Origin: Rathayibacter sp. VKM Ac-2754 | GTDB lineage: Bacteria > Actinomycetota > Actinomycetes > Actinomycetales > Microbacteriaceae | Assembly (NCBI RefSeq): GCF_009807095.1 | Contig: NZ_WUCC01000004.1 | Location: forward strand, 367,505 to 431,504 | Direction of reading: 5' to 3' | DNA length: 64,000 nt | Shown here: in pieces, positions 59,460-64,000 of the stretch | Position numbering within the stretch: the stretch's first letter is position 1 | Layout: each line of letters starts with the position of its first letter | Notes under the pieces: model-generated | Told to the model about the DNA's origin: nothing | What the model saw: the letters and a program-made list of their open reading frames with translations, nothing else | The model's database searches: none | Position numbers and translations under genes: made by a program

Positions 59460-60842
59460 TCAGGGCAGGCGGTCGACCAGCTCCGAGGCCACGCCGGTGT
59501 ACGCGGCGGGCGTCAGGGCGAGCAGGCGCGCCTTCGCGGCTTCGCCGATGTCGAGGGAGCCCACGAACGCCGCGAGGTCGTCGGCGCCGAGGCGCTTGCC
59601 GCGGGTGAGGTCCTTGAGCATCGCGTAGGGGTCGGTGATCTCGGAGCGGCCGGCGACCACCTCGGCGCGGATGACGGTCTGGATGGCCTCGGCGAGCACC
59701 TCCCAGTTGGTGTCGAGGTCGGCGGCGAGCGCCCTCGGGTCGAGGTCGATCTCGAGCAGGCCCCGCGCGATGTTGTCGAGCGCGAGGAGGGAGTGGCCGA
59801 ACGCGACTCCGATGTTGCGCTGGGTCGTCGAGTCGGTGAGGTCGCGCTGCAGCCGCGAGGTCACCAGGGTCTGCCCGAGCGAGTCGAGCAGGGCGCTCGA
59901 GAGCTCGAGGTTGGCCTCGGCGTTCTCGAAGCGGATCGGGTTGATCTTGTGCGGCATGGTCGAGGATCCGGTCGCGCCGGCCTGCGGGATCTGGCGGAAG
60001 TAGCCGAGCGAGATGTAGGTCCAGACGTCGGTGCAGATGTTGTGCAGGATCCGGTTCGCGTGCGCCGCCTTCCCGTAGAGCTCGGCCTGCCAGTCGTGCG
60101 ACTCGATCTGGGTGGTCAGCGGGTTGAAGACGAGGCCGAGGGAGGCGACGAACTCCTCCGCCAGGGCCGGCCAGTCGGTGTCGGGGTCGGCGGCGAGGTG
60201 CGCCGCGAACGTGCCGGTCGCCCCGCTGAACTTGCCCAGGTACTCCGTCGCCTCGACCTGCGCGATGACGCGCTCGAGCCGGAACGCGTAGACGGCGAAC
60301 TCCTTGCCCATCGTGGTCGGCGTCGCCGGCTGGCCGTGCGTCCGGCTCAGCATCGCCTCGTCGCGGTAGCGGACGGCGAGCTCGCGCAGGGAGTCGACCA
60401 CCGAGCGCAGCTTCGGCAGCCAGATCTCGCCGACGGCCTGCCGGACGACGATCGCGTAGGAGAGGTTGTTGATGTCCTCGCTCGTCGCGGCGAAGTGGGT
60501 GAGCTCGGCGATGCGGTCGAGGCCGAGGTCGGCGAGCCAGTGGCGCACCAGGTACTCGACGGCCTTCACGTCGTGGCGGGTGCGGGCCTCGAGGGTCGCG
60601 AGCTCGTCGATCTCGGCCTGGCCGAAGTCGCGGGCGCGGCGGCGCAGCTCCTCGGCGGTCGCGGCGTCGACCGGCTCGGAGCCGAAGAGCCGGCGGTCGG
60701 TGAGGGCGAGCAGCCACTCGACCTCGACGTGCACGCGCGCGCGGTTGAGCCCCGCCTCGGACAGGTACTCGCCGAGCGACGAGACGGCGCCGCTGTACCG
60801 GCCGTCGAGGGGGCTCAGCGGCTGGGTGGGGAGCGAGGTCAT
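59460..60842 (-). CDS. purB: Adenylosuccinate lyase
   Basis: Purine biosynthesis enzyme that splits SAICAR to AICAR and adenylosuccinate to AMP with release of fumarate, cytoplasmic homotetramer. The 460-aa protein has the expected length. Visible blocks are PLSPLDGRY at the N-terminus, TRHDVKAVEYL, HFAATSEDINN (active-site His and Ser), SRTHGQPATPTTMGKE, GATGTFAAH, and the fumarase/aspartase signature SSTMPHKINPIRFENAEAN, which carries the catalytic Ser loop. It is in an operon with a low-molecular-weight phosphatase, overlapping it by ATGA (60839-60842). Confidence 0.97.
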   Translation of the reverse strand: MTSLPTQPLSPLDGRYSGAVSSLGEYLSEAGLNRARVHVEVEWLLALTDRRLFGSEPVDAATAEELRRRARDFGQAEIDELATLEARTRHDVKAVEYLVRHWLADLGLDRIAELTHFAATSEDINNLSYAIVVRQAVGEIWLPKLRSVVDSLRELAVRYRDEAMLSRTHGQPATPTTMGKEFAVYAFRLERVIAQVEATEYLGKFSGATGTFAAHLAADPDTDWPALAEEFVASLGLVFNPLTTQIESHDWQAELYGKAAHANRILHNICTDVWTYISLGYFRQIPQAGATGSSTMPHKINPIRFENAEANLELSSALLDSLGQTLVTSRLQRDLTDSTTQRNIGVAFGHSLLALDNIARGLLEIDLDPRALAADLDTNWEVLAEAIQTVIRAEVVAGRSEITDPYAMLKDLTRGKRLGADDLAAFVGSLDIGEAAKARLLALTPAAYTGVASELVDRLP

Positions 60843-61447
60843 GCGGTGGGGCCTTCCGGGTCGCGGTGGTCCGCGCGGGCCGCGGAGCCGGCGACGGCGC
60901 CGGAGCGCGCGTCGGGGGAGTCGGGGCGGGCGGCGCGATTGCCGCGGAGCCCGGGTTCGATCTGGGCGAAGAGCGACCGGCACGCGCTCTCGATGAGCGA
61001 GAGCACCGAGTCGAACGCCGCCGCATCGGAATAGTAGGGGTCGGGCACGTCGCCCTGCGGCGAGAGGGACGGCTCGAAGGCGAGCAGGCGGCGCACCTTC
61101 TGGCGGTCGACGTCGGTGCGCGCCCACGACCGCAGTGCGCGCTCGTGGCCGTGATCGAGCGCCACGACGAGGTCGAACTCGTCGAACCGCGTGGGGTCGA
61201 ACAGCTGCGCGCGGTGCGTGCCGCCGTCGAGTCCGCGGCGCTCGAGAGCATCGAGTGCGCGGTGGTCGGCGTGCTCGCCGAGGTGCCACTCCCCGGTGCC
61301 GGCCGAGCTGATCTCGATGGCGGAGGCGAGCCCGGCGCGCTCGGCGAGCGAGCGCAGCACCGCCTCGGCCATCGGCGACCGGCAGATGTTGCCGGTGCAG
61401 ACGAAGCACACGGCGAAGGCCGAGGGCGCGGGGGAGCGGGGGGTCAC
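60839..61447 (-). CDS. Low-molecular-weight protein-tyrosine phosphatase
   Basis: Phosphatase of 202 aa starting at GTG 61447. The P-loop is CTGNICRSP with Cys17 as nucleophile and Arg23, and the general-acid Asp is in VPDPYYSD. The rest follows the family (AEAVLRSLAERAG, SAGTGEWHLGEHADHRALDAL, FDEFDLVVALDHGHERAL). The C-terminal ~40 residues are a disordered Pro/Asp/Arg tail not seen in short homologues. It is the first gene of an operon with purB, so purine supply and phosphatase are co-made, a context without obvious logic. It has the leaderless arrangement (CACAAT 6 nt before the GTG). It could also act on polysaccharide-pathway phosphoproteins, but nothing here shows this. Confidence 0.9.
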   Translation of the reverse strand: MTPRSPAPSAFAVCFVCTGNICRSPMAEAVLRSLAERAGLASAIEISSAGTGEWHLGEHADHRALDALERRGLDGGTHRAQLFDPTRFDEFDLVVALDHGHERALRSWARTDVDRQKVRRLLAFEPSLSPQGDVPDPYYSDAAAFDSVLSLIESACRSLFAQIEPGLRGNRAARPDSPDARSGAVAGSAARADHRDPEGPTA

Positions 61448-61453
61448 CCGCCC

Positions 61454-61459
61454 ATTGTG
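61454..61459 (-). promoter_or_regulatory. -10-like box CACAAT, leaderless position
   Basis: On the minus strand CACAAT is followed by GGGCGG and then the GTG at 61447, with no ribosome-binding site. Confidence 0.45.
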
Positions 61460-61584
61460 GCGCACCGCGGCTCCTCCACACCCGGTCGATCCGGCCGCTC
61501 TCCACGGGTCGGGCGGCGACCCTCCCCGGGCCCTTCGCGCTCGTCGAAGCTGGGCGCGAACGAGGTGGAACGGAGGCGGTGCGG

Positions 61585-61812
61585 ATGGTGATCGATCAGC
61601 AGGCGGGGGTGGCGGCGTGGCCGAGCGCGGAGCTGGCGGCGCTCGCCGAGGGGATCGGCGGGGTGCGGGCGGCGGCGGCGGGCCTCCTCCCCGACGCCGG
61701 CTGGGAGGACGACGCGGCGCGCGTCTTCGCGGAGCGGGTGGGCGAGCTCCAGGGCGGCCTCGCGGTCGCCGAGGGCGCGGCGCGCGGCCTGGCGGGCGGT
61801 GGTGGCAGGTGA
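61585..61812 (+). CDS. Small helical protein, WXG100-like
   Basis: Protein of 75 aa from the ATG at 61585, with GGAGG ending 8 nt upstream; a GTG at 61579 is too close to that site. It is Ala/Gly-rich and likely a two-helix hairpin: LAALAEGIGGVRAAAAGLL, a turn GWEDDAARVF, then FAERVGELQGGLAVAEGAARGL. The turn W-x-x-x-A-A-x-x-F resembles the W-x-G turn of WXG100 proteins secreted by type VII systems, although the Gly is replaced. It is coupled to a hydrolase gene (GTGA overlap). No type VII secretion genes are visible. Confidence 0.6.
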   Translation: MVIDQQAGVAAWPSAELAALAEGIGGVRAAAAGLLPDAGWEDDAARVFAERVGELQGGLAVAEGAARGLAGGGGR

Positions 61813-63296
61813 GCCCGGCCCTGCTCGACCGCGTCGACACCGGAGAGCTGGACGAGCGCCGGCGAGCGCTCGACACGGTGCTGCGGGGTCTCGCCGACTG
61901 CACCGGCGCCGCGGCGAGGGCGGCGCCCGCTGTCGGCGCGGCCGCGCCGGAGCGGCTCGGCGAGCTCGAGCTGCTGACGAGGCGGCTGCACGGGCTCGAG
62001 GCCGAGGCTCTCCAGCTGCGGGACGCCCTCGTCGAGGCGGCCGCGGCCTACGCGCGAGCGGAGGAGGCGCTCGAGGAGGGTCCGGTCGTCGTCCCGATCC
62101 GGGTGGCGCCGCTGGTCTCGGCGGTCGTCTTCGGGCTGCGCGCGTCGGAGTCGTTCGCCCGTCGCGTGCCCGGTGCGCGCGAGGACGCCGCGCGGCTGGT
62201 CAGGGCGACGGCCGATGCGGCGTTCGGCTCGGTCGGGGCGGCGGCTCGCGTGCTGGCCGGCGACGACGGGGCCCGCGACGACCTCGCCGAGGAGAAGGAC
62301 GAGCTGGTCCGCGCCCTCCTCGGCGATCCGCTCGTGGTCGAGGGCCTGCGAGCGACGATCTCGACGATCGGGCTGGGCACCGAGATCGGCGTCCTGCTGC
62401 TGCCGCCACAGGTCGCCGACGTTCTCGGCGGTCGTCCGGCCGATGAGGTGATCGGCCAGGGCGTGAGCTCGGCGGCGGGCGTGCTCGTCGTCCTCGCGAC
62501 CCTGTTCGGCGTCCTCCCGGCGCCGGGCGAGCGCCGCCTGCGCATCGAGTCGGTCGAGCCGCCCCCGGTCCGGCTGGGGTCGGCGGCGTTGGCGCCGTCG
62601 AGCTGGGGCGAGCTGGCCGCTCGCATCCCTCCGAGCGATCCCGACGGTCCGCAGGTCGTGATCGAGCGGTTCGGCGAGGAGTGGCTGGTCACGCTCTCGG
62701 GAACGACCGACTGGACCGGAGACCCCGAGCAGGCCTTCGGTGCGGCGTCGAACCTCCGGGCGATGAGCGGCGGAGGCTCCGCATCGGTCGCGGGCACGCT
62801 CGCGGCGATGGAGGCGGCGGGCATCCCCGAGGGGGCGCCCGTGACGATCGCGGCTCACTCGCAGGGCGGCCTGGTCGCGCTCCGAGTGGCGCAGTCGGAG
62901 CGGTACGACGTGCACGACCTCGTCTCCTTCGGCAGCCCGGTCCGCGGACTCGACCTGCCGGACGGAGTGCGCTCGGTCTCGGTCGAGCACTCCGACGACC
63001 TCGTGCCGGCGCTCAGCGGATTCGGGCGCACCGCCTCGCAGGAGCCGGGAGTCATCGTCGTCGAGCGCGACTCGCCCGACTCGACGCCGCAGGAGAGCCC
63101 GGTGCCCGCGCACGCCCTCGAGGCCTACGTGGCGACCGCGCAGACGCTCGATGCCGATCCGCGCCTCGCCGCCTCGGGCGCCGCTCTCTTCGGGCTCTGG
63201 CGCACGCCTCCCGACTCGAGGGTCGCCGGCCGGCTGACGATGGTGCCGGTCAGTCCTCGCGGCGCCGCAGGAGCGGCCGGACGACGAGCCCGATGA
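61809..63296 (+). CDS. Alpha/beta hydrolase with long helical N-terminal region
   Basis: Protein of 495 aa starting at GTG 61809. Residues 1-110 are helical and Ala/Glu/Arg-rich, and a later part (about 120-240) has hydrophobic helices near PPQVADVLGG and GVLVVLATLFGVLP. The C-terminal ~200 residues are a lipase/esterase-type hydrolase: the nucleophile is in TIAAHSQGGLVALRV, the acid may be in EHSDDLVP, and the base His in PVPAHALEAYV. It resembles PGAP1-like or secreted-hydrolase proteins encoded after small WXG-like partners. It could be an exported toxin or lipase, but no signal peptide is seen. Its last 47 nt overlap the facing holin-like gene. Confidence 0.72.
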   Translation: MSPALLDRVDTGELDERRRALDTVLRGLADCTGAAARAAPAVGAAAPERLGELELLTRRLHGLEAEALQLRDALVEAAAAYARAEEALEEGPVVVPIRVAPLVSAVVFGLRASESFARRVPGAREDAARLVRATADAAFGSVGAAARVLAGDDGARDDLAEEKDELVRALLGDPLVVEGLRATISTIGLGTEIGVLLLPPQVADVLGGRPADEVIGQGVSSAAGVLVVLATLFGVLPAPGERRLRIESVEPPPVRLGSAALAPSSWGELAARIPPSDPDGPQVVIERFGEEWLVTLSGTTDWTGDPEQAFGAASNLRAMSGGGSASVAGTLAAMEAAGIPEGAPVTIAAHSQGGLVALRVAQSERYDVHDLVSFGSPVRGLDLPDGVRSVSVEHSDDLVPALSGFGRTASQEPGVIVVERDSPDSTPQESPVPAHALEAYVATAQTLDADPRLAASGAALFGLWRTPPDSRVAGRLTMVPVSPRGAAGAAGRRAR

Positions 63297-63648
63297 ACCA
63301 GTTGACGATCGCGAGCACCAGTGCGCCGAGCACGCCCCACCAGAATCCGTCGACGACGAGCCCGAAGCCGAACAGCCCGCTGACCCAGGCCGTGAGCAGC
63401 AGGAGGAGCCCGTTGACCAGGAACGCGACCAGCCCGAGCGTGAGCACGTACAGCGGGAAGGCGACCACGCGGACCACGCCGCCGACCACCGCGTTGACGA
63501 CTCCGAAGATCACCGCCACCAGGAGGTACGTGAGGATCGCCGCGGTCGGCCCCTCCTCGTACGGATCCACGCGGACGCCCGACACGACGAGGGTGGTCAG
63601 CCAGATCGCGACGGCGTTGGTCAGGAGTCCGAGGAGGAGTCTGCGCAT
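63250..63648 (-). CDS. Phage-holin-4 / YvlD-like small membrane protein
   Basis: Protein of 132 aa with four transmembrane helices: LLLGLLTNAVAIWLTTLVVSG, AILTYLLVAVIFGVVNAVVGG, YVLTLGLVAFLVNGLLLLLTAW and FWWGVLGALVLAIVNWFIGL. The segment VRVVAFPLYVLTLGLVAFLVNG is the hallmark of the Phage_holin_4_2/YvlD family. Despite the name, these chromosomal proteins are not phage-linked here; some take part in membrane-stress responses. It has the leaderless arrangement (GATAGT 6 nt before the ATG). Confidence 0.87.
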   Translation of the reverse strand: MRRLLLGLLTNAVAIWLTTLVVSGVRVDPYEEGPTAAILTYLLVAVIFGVVNAVVGGVVRVVAFPLYVLTLGLVAFLVNGLLLLLTAWVSGLFGFGLVVDGFWWGVLGALVLAIVNWFIGLVVRPLLRRRED

Positions 63649-63654
63649 GCGACC

Positions 63655-63660
63655 ACTATC
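63655..63660 (-). promoter_or_regulatory. -10-like box GATAGT, leaderless position
   Basis: On the minus strand GATAGT is followed by GGTCGC and the ATG at 63648. Confidence 0.4.
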
Positions 63661-63691
63661 CCGGCACGGCGCAGTGACCGCGAGCCGGATC

Positions 63692-64000
63692 TCAGGTGAC
63701 GGGGTCGTCGATCGACGGGGTCGGCGCCGGTGCGCAGAGGTCGGGGTCGGTGCTGCAGTCGGGGCCGGGGAGGGAGGTCGGCTCGGGCTCCGGTTCGGTC
63801 TCGGGCTCGGGTGCGGGCGGCGTCGGGACCGCGGGCGGCGCAGGACGGATGGTGGCCTGGGGCGGAGCGGGCGCCGGGGCCGGCGGCTGCTCGATCGGCG
63901 CGGGCGCCGCCGGCGGTGCGGTCTCCGCGGGGGCGCTCGGGGCCGGAGCCGGCCGTTCGAGGCCTACCCCTCGCTGGTCACCACCGCCGGCGCCACGAGC
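63692..64000 (-). CDS. Pro/Glu/Ala-rich C-terminal part of a protein (5' end outside window)
   Basis: On the minus strand the frame ending with TGA at 63692 is open to the end of the window (102 codons). It encodes a low-complexity tail, e.g. PAPAPSAPAETAPPAAPAP, PEPETEPEPEPTSLPG, then PDCSTDPDLCAPAPTPSID and the C-terminus DDPVT. Such tails occur on secreted or membrane-bound proteins, including Ser/Thr kinases and penicillin-binding proteins of actinobacteria. A Cys pair (DCSTDPDLC) suggests an extracytoplasmic end. The strong Pro/Ala bias and clean stop support a real coding end, but the protein cannot be named. It starts downstream of (same strand as) the holin-like gene's own promoter region. 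Confidence 0.6.
   Translation of the reverse strand, partial: ARGAGGGDQRGVGLERPAPAPSAPAETAPPAAPAPIEQPPAPAPAPPQATIRPAPPAVPTPPAPEPETEPEPEPTSLPGPDCSTDPDLCAPAPTPSIDDPVT

Noticed and set aside
63250..63648. Holin-like gene as evidence of a prophage
   Set aside because: The Phage_holin_4_2/YvlD family is common on bacterial chromosomes, and no other phage gene is nearby.
1..64000. Many long open frames on the opposite or shifted strand, e.g. across 16842-21050 minus and 44653-47325 plus
   Set aside because: High GC removes stop codons; these overlap well-supported genes, and their products are Arg/Ala/Pro-rich with no domains.

Overview
The window is about 64 kb of very GC-rich, densely coded DNA with many 4-nt ATGA/GTGA gene overlaps. 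It looks like the chromosome of an actinobacterium, most likely a member of the Microbacteriaceae. Support comes from secreted proteins with Pro/Thr-rich linkers, a CWB2 surface protein, an LAATG-type sorting signal, a DUF222-HNH protein, and many genes whose -10-like box sits 6-7 nt before the start codon (leaderless transcription). The genus cannot be fixed from sequence alone; something near Rathayibacter or Clavibacter is a guess. I found no tRNA, rRNA, CRISPR array, transposase or phage integration module.

Layout. 1-3.4 kb: sugar and sugar-acid catabolism (end of a mannitol/fructuronate dehydrogenase, gluconokinase, a Gfo/Idh/MocA oxidoreductase with a ThuA partner). 3.4-6 kb: a membrane protein divergent from tryptophan 2,3-dioxygenase and a formamidase-like hydrolase. 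6-9 kb: two secreted proteins, CWB2 and CHAP. 9.1-10.4 kb: a universal stress protein with a FluC fluoride-channel pair. 10.5-12.3 kb: a NarL-type two-component system, then an unusual repeat region and a DUF222-HNH gene. 14.5-21 kb: a membrane GGDEF-EAL protein, an exported intradiol dioxygenase, a D-2-hydroxyacid dehydrogenase and a DEAD-box helicase. 21.3-24 kb: the methionine importer metQ-metN-metI. 24.4-39.4 kb: secreted modular proteins (an LAATG surface protein, two paralogous beta-helix proteins, a subtilase) interleaved with a siderophore-interacting protein, a pyruvyl transferase, and a nucleobase-type amidohydrolase / NCS1 transporter / PucR unit.

39.5-56.4 kb is an exopolysaccharide locus. 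It has a left operon of glycosyltransferases and acyltransferases read leftward (including a wax-ester-synthase/DGAT-like acyltransferase), a central rightward operon (Wzz-like protein, polymerase, glycosyltransferase, flippase, SGNH lipoprotein), and a right leftward operon (acetyltransferase and two glycosyltransferases). Between the last two lies a foreign-looking DUF559/AbiEi-like gene bracketed by two copies of a ~75-bp palindromic element. The initiating sugar-phosphate transferase is not in the window, so the locus or its partners extend elsewhere. 56.8-64 kb: small membrane proteins, two unrelated nuclease-like proteins, purB with a low-molecular-weight phosphatase, a small WXG-like protein with an alpha/beta hydrolase, a holin-like membrane protein, and the Pro-rich C-terminus of a gene that runs off the window.

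At least four families of non-coding repeats occur: a 15-bp-stem palindrome (3.4 and 35.2-35.4 kb), a GGTCGAGTAGCC palindrome (21.0-21.3 and 57.9 kb), a 19-bp tandem repeat with a duplicated kinase 3' end (12.3-12.6 kb), and the pair around the DUF559 gene (52.4 and 53.5 kb). These, the acyltransferase-bearing polysaccharide locus and the shared C-terminal module of the three secreted proteins are the points most worth following up.
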